Shown here piece by piece: positions 18,436 to 27,900 of a stretch of DNA of 64,000 nucleotides. Both the position numbers and the translations under genes were made by a program. The notes under the pieces are model-generated. The model had not been told where the DNA came from. It ran no database searches and saw nothing but the letters and a program-made list of their open reading frames with translations. How positions within the stretch are numbered: the first letter of the stretch is position 1; each line of letters starts with the position of its first letter. Origin of the DNA: Methylomonas sp. UP202. GTDB lineage: Bacteria > Pseudomonadota > Gammaproteobacteria > Methylococcales > Methylomonadaceae. The DNA lies in contig NZ_CP123897.1 of NCBI RefSeq assembly GCF_029910655.1, positions 4,577,547 to 4,641,546 on the forward strand, read 5' to 3'.

Positions 18436-19895
18436 AGGGCTGGAGCTTATGCCGCATCGAGTGCCGGCAACTGCGTCACGACCGGGTGTTTTGGGCGACT
18501 AGCTTGCTGTGCGCGGCGGCCTTGCTGTTCGGTTTCAACAACGGCAGGCAATGGCAAACCGGCCAGGATGCCTTGATCGCCGAATACGCCCAACAGAGCC
18601 GCCAAGATTTCGAGGAATTGTTGAACATGGCCAAGGAGCTGCGCGCTAAAAACCAGCCGCCGGCCCAAACCGTCGCGGAGCGGGAACGCGATCCGCGCTA
18701 CGCGCTGACCCTGGGCGGCATGGCGCAACATATCTGCCGGCAAAACGGTGATCTGGCGGCGCTGACCGTCGGCCAAACCGATCTTTACAACGCCTGTATT
18801 CTGGTCAACGCCTGGGAAGTCGGCGGCGCTTACGACGAGCGTTTGCATCGCACGCTGGAAAACCCGTTGCGCTTGCTGTTCGGCCGCTTCGACGCCGCGT
18901 TCGCGATCCTTACGTTATTGCCGATCGCGATTTTGCTGCTGACGTACAATCAACTGTCCGCCGAACGCGAGCTAGGCACGCTGGCCCTGCTCGGCTGCCA
19001 ACCGGTTCCGCCGCGACGCGTCATAGCCGCCCGCTTCGCTGTCAGATCCGCATGCTTCGTCGCGTTGACGCTGCTCCCGTTGAGTCTGGCGCTGTGGCTG
19101 GCAGCACCGCCCGCCGACGCGCCAAGCTTTGTCGCGGCCTGGGGCGGTTGGTTGCTGGTCAGTACGGCGTATCTACTTTTTTGGTTTGCCTGCGCCTTTT
19201 GGGTCAATTCGCGTGGTAACGGCAGTACCGAGAACGGTTTGCTATTGGCGGGACTGTGGCTGTCCTTGGTGACCGTGTTGCCGGGCTGCCTGAATCTAGG
19301 TTTGAAACAGTGGTACCCGCTACCCTCGCGGATGGCCTTCATCGACGCCAGCCGCGAAGCCACTATTGAAGTCGGCAAGCGTAAGAGCGCATTGCTGGGC
19401 AAATACTTGATCGATCATCCCGAGCGAGTGCCGCCATCCTCGAGTGTCAACGCCGACGACTTCATCCAGACCCGCATCGCGTTGGACGAGGAAACCCAAC
19501 GGGTACTGGCACCCGGCCGGGCCGAGTTCGCGGCCCAGCAAGGCCATCAACGCGAACTGGTCGAACGGCTGGGCTTTTTGTCGCCGACCATCGTCTATCA
19601 GCACACGATTCAGCAACTGACCGGGCAGGGCCGGGACTACCAGCAGGCCTTTCTGGAAGCGGTCGCCGACTATCACCAACGACTGCGGGCTTTTTATTTT
19701 CCGAAATTTGTTCAGGACGGGCCGGAATTCAACGATTACCAGGCCATTCCGCAATTCCAGCACCCGGCGCCGGCCGATGCGTTTCGACGGTCCAATCTGC
19801 CGCTGGCTTGCGTCGGCGTGGGCTTGCCAAGCTTGCTGTTGGTCGTTGCCGGCTGGCGGAACATGCGCCGAATCCGTTTTAAAGTCGGCGCATGA
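18432..19895 (+). CDS. ABC-2 type permease of the DUF3526 kind (second)
   Basis: A 487-residue partner of the preceding permease with the same layout: helix at about residues 21-38, long soluble loop, helices at about 150-172, 195-220, 228-250 and 262-285, a second soluble stretch and a last helix near the C-terminus. SAERELGTLALLGCQPVPP is its coupling motif. The start at ATG 18432 overlaps the previous stop (ATGA); the frame stays open far upstream of it, but that part has no family similarity. With the ATPase it should form a heteromeric exporter. Confidence 0.87.
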   Translation: MKGWSLCRIECRQLRHDRVFWATSLLCAAALLFGFNNGRQWQTGQDALIAEYAQQSRQDFEELLNMAKELRAKNQPPAQTVAERERDPRYALTLGGMAQHICRQNGDLAALTVGQTDLYNACILVNAWEVGGAYDERLHRTLENPLRLLFGRFDAAFAILTLLPIAILLLTYNQLSAERELGTLALLGCQPVPPRRVIAARFAVRSACFVALTLLPLSLALWLAAPPADAPSFVAAWGGWLLVSTAYLLFWFACAFWVNSRGNGSTENGLLLAGLWLSLVTVLPGCLNLGLKQWYPLPSRMAFIDASREATIEVGKRKSALLGKYLIDHPERVPPSSSVNADDFIQTRIALDEETQRVLAPGRAEFAAQQGHQRELVERLGFLSPTIVYQHTIQQLTGQGRDYQQAFLEAVADYHQRLRAFYFPKFVQDGPEFNDYQAIPQFQHPAPADAFRRSNLPLACVGVGLPSLLLVVAGWRNMRRIRFKVGA

Positions 19896-21019
19896 TGGGC
19901 ATGGCCGTTTTCCTGACTCCCAACCAACCACCCCGCCGCGCGGCGCACGCTAAGGCAACGGCCCGCGCATCCAGGTTTACATTGGAAAAGCCGATTGCCG
20001 CCTGGTTGGCGGCGTCGTGGTTAACCCTATCGGCTGCCGCATGGGCGGACGATCCGGTTGCCGTGCGGGTCGCGCCGCTCGCCCAAATCGCCATTTACCC
20101 CGAATCCGCCGCGCCGGCGCTGGTCGTCAGTTTGAATCACTCGCCGATCGCGGCCGAAATCGACGCCTCGGTCGTCGAGCTGCCGGTCAGGGTCGGCGAC
20201 ACGGTCAAGCCCGGCACGGCCCTGGCGCAACTGGCCTGCCGGAACTTTGAACTGGAACGCGCGCGCCTGCAGGGCGAAAGGCTAGCCGCCCAAGCCAAAC
20301 TGGAACTGTCGCAATGGCAGCTCAAGCAAGCGGAAACCCTGGCCCAACAACAGACTCTGCCCGACGAGCAGGTCCAGGAAAAACGCGCGCAATTGGCGGT
20401 CTTGCGCGGCGAGCTGGCCGCGAATAGCGCCCGTCTGGAAACCACCGACCAACAAATCAAGCACTGCACCGTGCGTGCGCCGTTTGCCGGGGTGGTGACC
20501 GAACGTTTGATCGCCATCGGCCAATTCGCCGCGCGCGGCACGCCGTTGGTGCGCTTGCTCGACACCAGCCGGCCGGAAGTGTCGGCGCAAATCCCCGATC
20601 AGGAAACCCAGGCCTTACGGCAGGCGAGCGACTTGAGTTTTGAACACAACGGCAACCGCTACCCTCTAAAACTGCGCAGCGTTTTACCGGCCATCCGCAC
20701 CGAAACCGGCACGCACGACGCCCGGCTGGATTTTGCCGCTACCGCCGCCGAAGCCGGCAGCGCCGGCCGCGTGGTATGGCGGGATAAACGAATGCACGTC
20801 CCGGCCGAATTCGTCGTCAAGCGCGGCGAACAATTGGGCGTGTTTTTGAACCGGCAGAGTACTGCGCAGTTTCACGCCTTGCCGACCGCGCAAAGCGGCC
20901 GGCCGGCGGCCATCGCGTTACCGGGCGACAGCCAGCTCGTCGTCACCGGTCAATTTGCGCTACGAGACGGCGCCGCGATCACGGTCGAAGCAGCGCCCGC
21001 CGCCAAGAGCAAGCCTTGA
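19892..21019 (+). CDS. Membrane fusion protein of an efflux system (HlyD/AcrA family)
   Basis: A 375-residue periplasmic adaptor. A hydrophobic N-terminal segment (about residues 30-52, ending AAAWADD) serves as signal or anchor. The lipoyl/barrel-sandwich half (ELPVRVGDTVKPGTALAQL) leads to a coiled coil (about 110-190), the second lipoyl half (TVRAPFAGVVTERLIAIGQF) and a beta-barrel domain. It links the RND pump encoded next to the TolC-like channel, and could also serve the ABC exporter, since all six genes are co-translated. Overlap with the previous stop is four bases. Confidence 0.9.
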   Translation: MMGMAVFLTPNQPPRRAAHAKATARASRFTLEKPIAAWLAASWLTLSAAAWADDPVAVRVAPLAQIAIYPESAAPALVVSLNHSPIAAEIDASVVELPVRVGDTVKPGTALAQLACRNFELERARLQGERLAAQAKLELSQWQLKQAETLAQQQTLPDEQVQEKRAQLAVLRGELAANSARLETTDQQIKHCTVRAPFAGVVTERLIAIGQFAARGTPLVRLLDTSRPEVSAQIPDQETQALRQASDLSFEHNGNRYPLKLRSVLPAIRTETGTHDARLDFAATAAEAGSAGRVVWRDKRMHVPAEFVVKRGEQLGVFLNRQSTAQFHALPTAQSGRPAAIALPGDSQLVVTGQFALRDGAAITVEAAPAAKSKP

Positions 21020-24000
21020 ACATGCGGCTGGATTCGCTGTACCGCAACCACGTCCTCGCCAATCTCAGCTATTTGATGGTGCTGATTCTGGGGGTCTTGG
21101 CCTATCCGCAACTCCCCAAGGAAAAAGCGCCGGATACGCCGGTTCACGCCGCCAGCATCGCCGTGGCGCTGCCCGGCGCCGGCGCCGAGGACGTCGAGCG
21201 CTTGATCGTCGACCCGATCGAACGCACGCTGCGCGGCAAAATCCGCGACATCAAGCACGTCAGCAGCAATGCCCAAACCGGTATCGCAACGATCACGGTT
21301 AGCTTCGAGGAACTCGATAAACCGGTCTACGAACGCCGGATGATGGAGCTGCGGCGCGAATTGCAGACCTTGGCGCAGTCGGAATTGCCGAAGTCGGCGG
21401 CGGCGCCGGACATTTTCGAAGGCAATCTGGGCTCGGACTGGTTCAAGATTTTGGTGTACGGCCCCGGCGAAGACGAAAACTTTCGCCGCCAGGCCCGCCA
21501 AGTCAAACTCGATTTGCAGCGCATGCCCGGCGTGGCAACGGTGGAAACGAAGGGCCTGGAAGATCCGGAATTACAAGTGACGTTTCATCCGGAACGCCTG
21601 GCCGGCCTGGGCATCAGCCCCACCGCCCTGGCCGATACGGTCGGCGCGTACTTCCGAGACATCGCCGCCGGCATCGTCAAGGTTGACGAACGCGAGTGGC
21701 TGCTGCGCCTGACCGGCACCGAGGACGCGGCAAGCCGGCTGGCACAGTTGCCTATCCTCGGTGCCAAGGGTGAAGTCAGGCTGGGCGATTTGGCCGACAT
21801 CAGCCGCGCCAGCAAAGCCGTGAAACTGGGCGCGCGGTTTCGCGGCCAACCGGCGGTGGCGGTGATGCCGATCAAGCAAGCCGGCGCCAACACGCTGACC
21901 TTGATCGATCGACTAAAGGCCTATATCGATGCCCGCAACCGGGTCGGCGCCCATACCGGCGTGCAACTGTTTTTACTGATCGACCAGTCCGATCAAATTA
22001 GGGACGCCATCGCCACGATGGAGGAGCACGCCTGGTCCGGTATGCTGCTGGTGTGGGCGGTGACCTGGCTACTGCTGGGCACCCGCTTGTCGCTGCTGAC
22101 CACGTTAGCGGTGCCGTTCTCGTTGGCCGGCGTCTTCATCGCGCTACAGGTTACCGACCAATCGCTCAACCTCAGCGTGTTGCTGGGGGTCATTATCGTG
22201 CTGGGGATGCTGGTCGACGATGCGGTAGTGGTGATCGAGGCGGTCGGCCAACAGTTGCGGCGGGGTTTGCCGCCCTTGTCCGCGACGGTGGCGGCCTTGC
22301 GCGAAGTCTGGCTGCCGGTCGCCACCTCCTCGCTAACCACGATCGCCACTTTTGTGCCGCTGATGTTGATGAGCGGCTATCTGGGCATTTTGATGGGCGT
22401 GGTGCCGCAAGTGGTCTGCCTGGCCTTGCTGATCAGCATCGTCCAGGCCTTGTGGATTTTGCCGGCCCACGCCGCCGCTACCGTCAAGTCCGAAGCGCCA
22501 AATGCCGGCAAAGCCGGGACACATTGGCGAGAACGGATGCGTTTAAGCCTGCAACGCCGCTACGGCCATGCCTTGGTTTACGTGTTACGCCGCCCCATTC
22601 AGGCCTTGCTGTTGTTGCTGACCTTCTTCACCGTGGCCGGCTCGGCCGTGGCTTTTTCCTGGGTAAAATTTAATTGGTTGCCAACGCCACCCGATTACGG
22701 CTTCGTCGTCACGCTGGAAATGGCCAGCGGCACGCCGTCCGCGAAGACCCTGGCCACCTTGGAGGAAATCGAACGGCGCATCGCCCCGTTATTCGAACCG
22801 GGCGAATTGCGGGCCAGCGCGGCCGAAAGCGGCGCTATCGCCAAGGAAGGCCAATATTTGTACGGCCACCAATACGGCGATTTGTGGTTCAGCTTGAACC
22901 ATGACAGTCGCGATGCCGCCGGCTTGATACCCTCGGTGAAGCTCCTGCTGACCAATCTGGACGGGGCGGTCGAGGCTTGGGTCGAGGGTGAAGGCTCGGC
23001 ATTGGGCGGCGGCGTCGGCAAGGCGATTAACCTCAACATCCAAGGCGGCGCCGGCGCCCAACTGGATGCCGCCGTCGCCGAATTGAAGAGCATGCTGGCC
23101 GCGACGCCCGGCGTCAGCCAAATCCGGTTGGACCGGATCGCCGGACTCAGCGAGTTGAAATTAAGGCTGGATAGCGCGGCGATTCAACGGGCCGGCCTAA
23201 GCCCGGACACCGTGTCCCGCACGCTGCAATTGCTGGCGGACGGCGAGAGCGTCGCCAGCTATACCGAGCAAGGCGAGCCGGTCGGCGTGCGGGTACGCGC
23301 ATATCAAAACGACATGCGCGACATCGGCGAGCTACTGCGTTACACGGTGGCCCGCGCCGACGGTTCGACCGTGCCGCTCGGCCAATTGGTCAGTGCCGAG
23401 CCGCGTATCGGCCCCGCCAGCATCAATCATATCGATTACCAACAGATGCTGACCCTGCAGGCCGATCTCGATAAAAGCCAAATGGATACCCTGGCCGCCA
23501 ACGGCGAGATTCAGCGCCGTTGGGAATGGGTCAAGGATCGTTATCCGGACATCAAGGTGAGCTTCGGCGGCGAAATGGAAACCGTGGAAGAAGGCCTAAA
23601 ACAGCTCTGGCAGTTGTTGACGCTGGGTTTGGGACTGATCTTCATCATCGTCGGCGCGCAGTTCCAAAGTTACGGCTTGCCGCTGCTGGTGTTGCTGAAA
23701 ATCCCGATGGCCTTCGCCGGCGTCATCCTGGGGCTGATGCTGTCCGGGGAAGCGGTCAGTTTGTACACCTTTTACGGCGCTGTAGCTCTAGCCGGCATCG
23801 CCGTCAACTCGGCGATCCTGATGTTCTCGGCGGCCCATGATCGCTTGCAATCCGGCATGGGCGTGGTACATGCCAGCATCTGGGCGGCGCGGCGGCGATT
23901 ACTGCCGATTCTAATTACCTCGTTGACCACCACGGTCGGTCTGTTGCCGCTGGCGCTGAGCGCCGACCAGTCCGCGACCGCCTGGCGGCCGGTGGCGACC

Positions 24001-24111
24001 GCGATCGTCTGGGGAGTGGGCTTTTCGACGCTGTTTACCTTATTCCTGATGCCTTTGCTGTTTCGCTTGGGGATGGCGTGGGCTTTGCGGGGTAAAACGC
24101 ATGGCGCTTAA
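21016..24111 (+). CDS. RND-family efflux pump permease
   Basis: A 1031-residue proton-driven inner-membrane pump, normal length for the AcrB/HAE family. A first helix at about residues 12-28 is followed by a porter loop, then a block of helices at about 340-480 (LSVLLGVIIVLGMLVDDAVVVIE carries the conserved aspartates; key part GMLVDDAVVVIE), a second helix at about 530 and porter loop, and a final block at about 860-1020. N-terminal sequence differs from AcrB, nearer to divergent pumps found beside siderophore genes. The substrate is unknown; context suggests siderophore or metal export. Confidence 0.93.
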   Translation: MNMRLDSLYRNHVLANLSYLMVLILGVLAYPQLPKEKAPDTPVHAASIAVALPGAGAEDVERLIVDPIERTLRGKIRDIKHVSSNAQTGIATITVSFEELDKPVYERRMMELRRELQTLAQSELPKSAAAPDIFEGNLGSDWFKILVYGPGEDENFRRQARQVKLDLQRMPGVATVETKGLEDPELQVTFHPERLAGLGISPTALADTVGAYFRDIAAGIVKVDEREWLLRLTGTEDAASRLAQLPILGAKGEVRLGDLADISRASKAVKLGARFRGQPAVAVMPIKQAGANTLTLIDRLKAYIDARNRVGAHTGVQLFLLIDQSDQIRDAIATMEEHAWSGMLLVWAVTWLLLGTRLSLLTTLAVPFSLAGVFIALQVTDQSLNLSVLLGVIIVLGMLVDDAVVVIEAVGQQLRRGLPPLSATVAALREVWLPVATSSLTTIATFVPLMLMSGYLGILMGVVPQVVCLALLISIVQALWILPAHAAATVKSEAPNAGKAGTHWRERMRLSLQRRYGHALVYVLRRPIQALLLLLTFFTVAGSAVAFSWVKFNWLPTPPDYGFVVTLEMASGTPSAKTLATLEEIERRIAPLFEPGELRASAAESGAIAKEGQYLYGHQYGDLWFSLNHDSRDAAGLIPSVKLLLTNLDGAVEAWVEGEGSALGGGVGKAINLNIQGGAGAQLDAAVAELKSMLAATPGVSQIRLDRIAGLSELKLRLDSAAIQRAGLSPDTVSRTLQLLADGESVASYTEQGEPVGVRVRAYQNDMRDIGELLRYTVARADGSTVPLGQLVSAEPRIGPASINHIDYQQMLTLQADLDKSQMDTLAANGEIQRRWEWVKDRYPDIKVSFGGEMETVEEGLKQLWQLLTLGLGLIFIIVGAQFQSYGLPLLVLLKIPMAFAGVILGLMLSGEAVSLYTFYGAVALAGIAVNSAILMFSAAHDRLQSGMGVVHASIWAARRRLLPILITSLTTTVGLLPLALSADQSATAWRPVATAIVWGVGFSTLFTLFLMPLLFRLGMAWALRGKTHGA

Positions 24112-25546
24112 CCGCGCGGCGCGGCCGGCGGCCGCCCCAAGCCCATCCGGCCAGCGCCATGCCAGGCCGGCTCCGCGCCGGGCTGGCTCGATCGGTTGGC
24201 TGCTGGCCGCCGCGCTAGCCGCTGTTCCGGCAAGCGCGCAAAATTTGCTGGCGGTGTATCGCGACGCCCTGCAAGACAATCCTAGTCTGGAAAAAGCCCG
24301 CGAAGGCGTGGAAGCCGTCATCGAAAGCCAATCCCAGGCGCAAGCCGCGCTGTTTCTTCCGGAGGCCGGCTTTAGCGCCACCGTTGCGCGCGACTACCAA
24401 AATATTCGTTACGGCGGCGCCGCCGCGATCGGCTTGGGCGGTCGTAGCGAATTCATGACCGGCGCCTATAACTTGTCGATCAGCCAACCCTTGCTGCATA
24501 TCGACCGCTGGGTCGCGCTGGAACAGGCCGACAATCGGGTCGCCCAAGCCGAGGCCGACAGCAGCGCCGCCGAAATTGCGCTGATGCTGACGGTTTGCGA
24601 ACGTTATTTCGAGGTGCTGGCCGCCGAGGAAAACCTGAAATTCGCCCAGGCCCAACAACAATCGTTGCAGCGCAAGCTCACCGAAGCCGAACAACGGCGA
24701 GCGGTCGGCTTTCTGGCGTTGACCGATGTCCAGGAGGCTAGAGCCGGCCACGACCGGGCCGTGGCCGACGCCATCGCCGCCGATCACCAACTCCGCGACG
24801 CTCGCGAGGGGCTGCGGGAAACGGCCGGCCAGCACTATCCACAATTGGACGCACTCAGCGCCGACATGCCGTTGTTGGCCCCGGAACCGGCCGACGAACA
24901 GCGCTGGGTGGAGTTGGCGCTCACCCAAAACTACGGTTTGCTAGCGCAACAAAAAGCTGTTCAGGTCGCCCACGATGAAATCCAGCGACAGCGCGCCGGC
25001 CACCTGCCGACGCTGGATGCCAGCGGCAGCCACGGTTTTGCCACGTCCGGCGGCCGTTTCGGGTCGGCGGATGTCGAGGACGATATCATCGGCCTGAATC
25101 TGAACCTGCCGCTCTACCAGGGCGGCCGCACCGAATCCCGAACCCGCGAAGCCGAACACCGCTATCGTCAGGCGCTGGCCGATCTGGCCCAACAAAAGCG
25201 CGCGGTGCGGCGCGGCGCCAGCAATGCCTATCTGGGCGTGGTGGCCGGCATCAGCCGAGTCAAGGCATTGCAGCAAGCACTCAAATCCGCCGAAACCGGT
25301 CTAGCCGCCACCCAGGCCGGTTTCAACGCCGGCCGGCGTACCTCGTTGGACGTCATCGTCGCCGAACGCGAATTGCTCGGCGCTCAACGCGACTACGCCC
25401 GCGCCCGTTACGATTACTTACTCGACAGTCTGCGCCTGAAACAGGCGGTGAGCAGTCTGTCGCCAGCCGATCTGGAACAAGTGAACCGCTGGCTGATACC
25501 GGCTAAAACAAACGAGCGCGAGGATACAGGCACGCCGCTGCCTTAG
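24101..25546 (+). CDS. TolC-family outer membrane efflux protein
   Basis: A 481-residue outer-membrane channel of the TolC type. The leader is unusually long (signal helix at about residues 28-47, ending VPASAQNLL). Two internal repeats of the outer-membrane-factor domain follow, with LLAVYRDALQDNPSLEKAREGVEA at the start (key part YRDALQDNP) and TSLDVIVAERELLGAQRDYARARYDYLLD near the end (key part RDYARARYDYLLD). It closes the six-gene operon and gives the RND or ABC pump a path across the outer membrane. It overlaps the pump gene by 11 bases. Confidence 0.92.
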   Translation: MALNRAARPAAAPSPSGQRHARPAPRRAGSIGWLLAAALAAVPASAQNLLAVYRDALQDNPSLEKAREGVEAVIESQSQAQAALFLPEAGFSATVARDYQNIRYGGAAAIGLGGRSEFMTGAYNLSISQPLLHIDRWVALEQADNRVAQAEADSSAAEIALMLTVCERYFEVLAAEENLKFAQAQQQSLQRKLTEAEQRRAVGFLALTDVQEARAGHDRAVADAIAADHQLRDAREGLRETAGQHYPQLDALSADMPLLAPEPADEQRWVELALTQNYGLLAQQKAVQVAHDEIQRQRAGHLPTLDASGSHGFATSGGRFGSADVEDDIIGLNLNLPLYQGGRTESRTREAEHRYRQALADLAQQKRAVRRGASNAYLGVVAGISRVKALQQALKSAETGLAATQAGFNAGRRTSLDVIVAERELLGAQRDYARARYDYLLDSLRLKQAVSSLSPADLEQVNRWLIPAKTNEREDTGTPLP

Positions 25547-25616
25547 CGTGTGTCGCGGGAAAAAAGGCTAGGGCCAAACCTTGGTTACGTTTTCAGGACG
25601 ACTGACGGGGAATCAA

Positions 25617-25782
25617 CCTAAAAAGAGCAGTTTGGCGATGAAAAATCCCGTTCGTCCTGAGCTTGTCGAAGGGCGCGCGGGATTTTTCATTCACCCGTTT
25701 GGTGAGTGTATTGCGAGCCGTCCATGCTTCGACGTTGCTCAGCACGAACGGCCCGCAATACACGCCAACTGCCCTTTTTAGG
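25617..25782. mobile_element. MITE-like element, copy 1 (166 bases)
   Basis: The ends CCTAAAAAGAGCAGTTTGGCG and, on the other strand, CCTAAAAAGGGCAGTTGGCG form terminal inverted repeats. ATCAA stands directly outside both ends, like a target duplication. Inside are two nested hairpins (GAAAAATCCCG/CGGGATTTTTC and GTGTATTGCG/CGCAATACAC). A second copy of identical length with one base difference lies at 59739-59904 in the same orientation. It has no coding capacity, so it would need a transposase in trans. The shared inner motif around CTGAGCTTGTCGAAGG is a dispersed repeat known from many proteobacteria. Confidence 0.85.
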
Positions 25783-25847
25783 ATCAAGGGTTGATGGCGC
25801 TGAAAGGCAGCGGTCGCATAGGCGAGACACCGGTGTCGGAACGACAT

Positions 25848-25873
25848 CGATCGCGGCTAAAGCCGCTCCTACA
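25848..25873. repeat. REP-like palindrome
   Basis: CGATCGCGGCTAAAGCCGCTCCTACA contains the palindrome GCGGCTAAAGCCGC (25853-25866). A shorter relative lies at 14135-14148. Palindromes of this form are common between genes in Pseudomonas and methanotroph genomes. The rest of the gap 25547-25960 holds the MITE copy and no gene. Confidence 0.6.
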
Positions 25874-25960
25874 CCAGTGATTTTTGATTTTCCGGGCTAC
25901 CCGTTTGCCGATCGCCAGGCTAGGGGCATTGGTTGCTCCCGAAGTGCGGAGTGTTCCGCA

Positions 25961-27136
25961 TCAGCCGTTTACGGCCGCTCTATCCATCTGATTCGAGGGG
26001 CCGGCGATCTCCGCGTCGGTCAGATAGCAACCGGGGTCCTCGGCCCAGCAATCGCCGGTCAATTGCTGGGCCCGGACGCGGGTGTTGCCGTTGCAGATGG
26101 CTTGGTAGTGGCAAGAACCGCAACGGCCTTGCAAGGGCCGAGGCGAGGCTTTCAATCCCGCCATCAGCGGATCGGACAGATCCTGCCAAATCTCCGAAAA
26201 CGGCCGCTGCCGGACGTTGCCGAGCCCGTAGTGCCACCAAAAAGTATCCGGATGGACATTGCCCAAGTTGTCGATATTAGCCACGTTGACGCCGGAAGCG
26301 TTGCCGCCCCATTGCCGAAGTTTGGCCTGGATATGGCCGGCGCGCTCCGGGAAGCGGCGTGCGACCCAATGCAGAAAATACACCGCGTCGGCATCGTTGT
26401 TGCCGGTAACCACTTCGCGGTGCAGGCCTTGCGCCTCCCAGCTCAACGACTTTTCGAACAGCGCATCCATGATCCGGCGCGTCAGTTGAAACTCGGCGTC
26501 GTCCTTGCGGTTTTTGTTACCGCGCCCGCCGTAATTCAGATGCGACAGATAAAATTTGTCGATGTCTTCGTCATCCATTAATTGCAGCAAAGCTTCGAAA
26601 TCGTGGGCATTGTCCTGGGTTAACGTAAACCGAATACCGGCCTTGATGCCGTGCTCACGGCACAGGCGAATGCCGGCCAACGAAGCGTCGAACGAGCCTT
26701 GCTTCCGGCGAAATTTATCGTGGGCCTCGCGCATGCCGTCCAGACTGACGCCGATATATTGGTAGTCGATCGCGGCAATCAGGGCAATGTTGGACTGGTC
26801 GATCAAGGTCCCGTTGCTGGACAAGGCGACGTAAAAGCCCATGTCGCGGGCCCGCCGCGAAATCGCGAAAATATCCGGGTGCAGCAGCGGCTCGCCGCCG
26901 GACAGGATCAATACCGGCACCTTGAACGCCTTCAAGTCGTCCATCACCGCGTAAATTTCCGGCGTGGCCAGTTCGCCGGGGAAATCGATGTCGGCCGACG
27001 TGGTGTAACAATGCTTGCAGGTCAGATTGCAGCGGCGGATCAGATTCCAGATCACCACTGGGCCGGTGGGCTTGCGTGCTGGTGTTAACGGGGTCGGCGC
27101 CAACACTTCGCGCATGAATTGACTCAATCTGAACAT
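25961..27136 (-). CDS. nirJ: Heme d1 biosynthesis radical SAM protein NirJ
   Basis: A 391-residue radical SAM enzyme that removes propionate side chains from 12,18-didecarboxysiroheme during heme d1 synthesis. The SAM cluster motif C-x3-C-x2-C is at residues 36-43 (CNLTCKHC), followed by GGEPLLH. A C-terminal SPASM-like region has further cysteines (CGSCHYQAIC near 337 and CWAEDPGC near 367). The start MFRLSQFMRE fits the family. It is the last gene of the nir cluster seen here, three bases after the nirH stop. The heme d1 product serves the cytochrome cd1 protein at 32537-34120. Confidence 0.93.
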   Translation of the reverse strand: MFRLSQFMREVLAPTPLTPARKPTGPVVIWNLIRRCNLTCKHCYTTSADIDFPGELATPEIYAVMDDLKAFKVPVLILSGGEPLLHPDIFAISRRARDMGFYVALSSNGTLIDQSNIALIAAIDYQYIGVSLDGMREAHDKFRRKQGSFDASLAGIRLCREHGIKAGIRFTLTQDNAHDFEALLQLMDDEDIDKFYLSHLNYGGRGNKNRKDDAEFQLTRRIMDALFEKSLSWEAQGLHREVVTGNNDADAVYFLHWVARRFPERAGHIQAKLRQWGGNASGVNVANIDNLGNVHPDTFWWHYGLGNVRQRPFSEIWQDLSDPLMAGLKASPRPLQGRCGSCHYQAICNGNTRVRAQQLTGDCWAEDPGCYLTDAEIAGPSNQMDRAAVNG

Positions 27137-27139
27137 CGC

Positions 27140-27637
27140 TTAGCCACCAATCCTCAAGCCGGTTTTTTTTAAAATTTTGGTGCTGTACAACACCTCGTGG
27201 GCGCGGGCATGTTCGCCCAAGCGTTCGGCAATCATCGCCACCTGCCGCTCGGCATCCTGCTCGGTTTTCGCGTGGACCATCGCGAACAGGTTATAAGGCC
27301 AATCCGGCAAATGCCGGGGGCGCCGGTAGCAATGGCTGACAAACGGCAGCTTCGCTACCTGTTGTCCAAGCGCGTCGACTAGACGATCCTCGACGTCCCA
27401 CACCGTCATGCCGTTATAGCGGTAGCCCAGCTTGTAGTGATTGGGCACCGCCGCGATGCGGCGAATCACGCCGGTCTGTTGCATTTCGGCCAGGCACAAC
27501 ATCACGGTGCGCGCGGACAATCCTAGTTGTTCGGCAACGGCTTGGTAAGGCTCGGCCACTAATGGCAAGCCGGATTGGGTAGCCTGGATGATTTGGCGAT
27601 CGATAGGATCGAGCGAGCTAGGACGGAGCATGGTCAT
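27140..27637 (-). CDS. nirH: Siroheme decarboxylase subunit, NirH type
   Basis: A 165-residue AsnC/Lrp-like protein of the NirD/L/G/H group, which together decarboxylate siroheme to didecarboxysiroheme. It has an N-terminal winged helix (IIQATQSGLPLVAEPYQAVA, LGLSARTVML) and an AsnC-type ligand domain with the family motif YRRPRHLPDWPYNLFAMVHA. ATG 27637 is chosen because it overlaps the stop of the small membrane gene upstream (ATGA). The name follows gene order (F-D-L-G-H-J as in Pseudomonas); H and L cannot be told apart with certainty from the sequence alone. Confidence 0.85.
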   Translation of the reverse strand: MTMLRPSSLDPIDRQIIQATQSGLPLVAEPYQAVAEQLGLSARTVMLCLAEMQQTGVIRRIAAVPNHYKLGYRYNGMTVWDVEDRLVDALGQQVAKLPFVSHCYRRPRHLPDWPYNLFAMVHAKTEQDAERQVAMIAERLGEHARAHEVLYSTKILKKTGLRIGG

Positions 27638-27900
27638 TTGCGGATCAGATAACCGATCAAGCCACCGGTGGCCGCGGAAAGAATCGACATCGCCCATTTC
27701 TTTTCCTCGGCACTGGCTGAAGCGGACAGCAACGTGGAGTAGCACAAGGTAGCAATCGTGATCACAAAGCCCAACGCCACCGCGAACAGGGCCAAATCCT
27801 TGAATAATCTTACCCGCCGCTCGCCGTCGGTTTCTTCCCGATTGACCGAAACGCTGAAAGTATGGTTGGGCGGCGGCTGGTTAAGATCGATATGGTTCAT
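27634..27900 (-). CDS. Small two-helix membrane protein of unknown function
   Basis: An 88-residue protein with a charged N-terminal third (residues 1-35) and two hydrophobic helices, about 36-57 (ALFAVALGFVITIATLCYS) and about 70-86 (MSILSAATGGLIGYLI). I recognise no family. It overlaps the ribbon-helix-helix gene by four bases upstream and the nirH gene by four bases downstream, so it is translated as part of the nir transcript even though nothing links it to heme d1. With the upstream regulator gene it forms a two-gene cassette. A toxin or stress-membrane role is possible but unproven. Confidence 0.7.
   Translation of the reverse strand: MNHIDLNQPPPNHTFSVSVNREETDGERRVRLFKDLALFAVALGFVITIATLCYSTLLSASASAEEKKWAMSILSAATGGLIGYLIRK

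Noticed and set aside
25593..25847. Protein-coding frames across the MITE copies (also at 59694-59939)
   Set aside because: The frames exist only because both copies share the same repeat sequence; hairpin structure and terminal inverted repeats explain the conservation.
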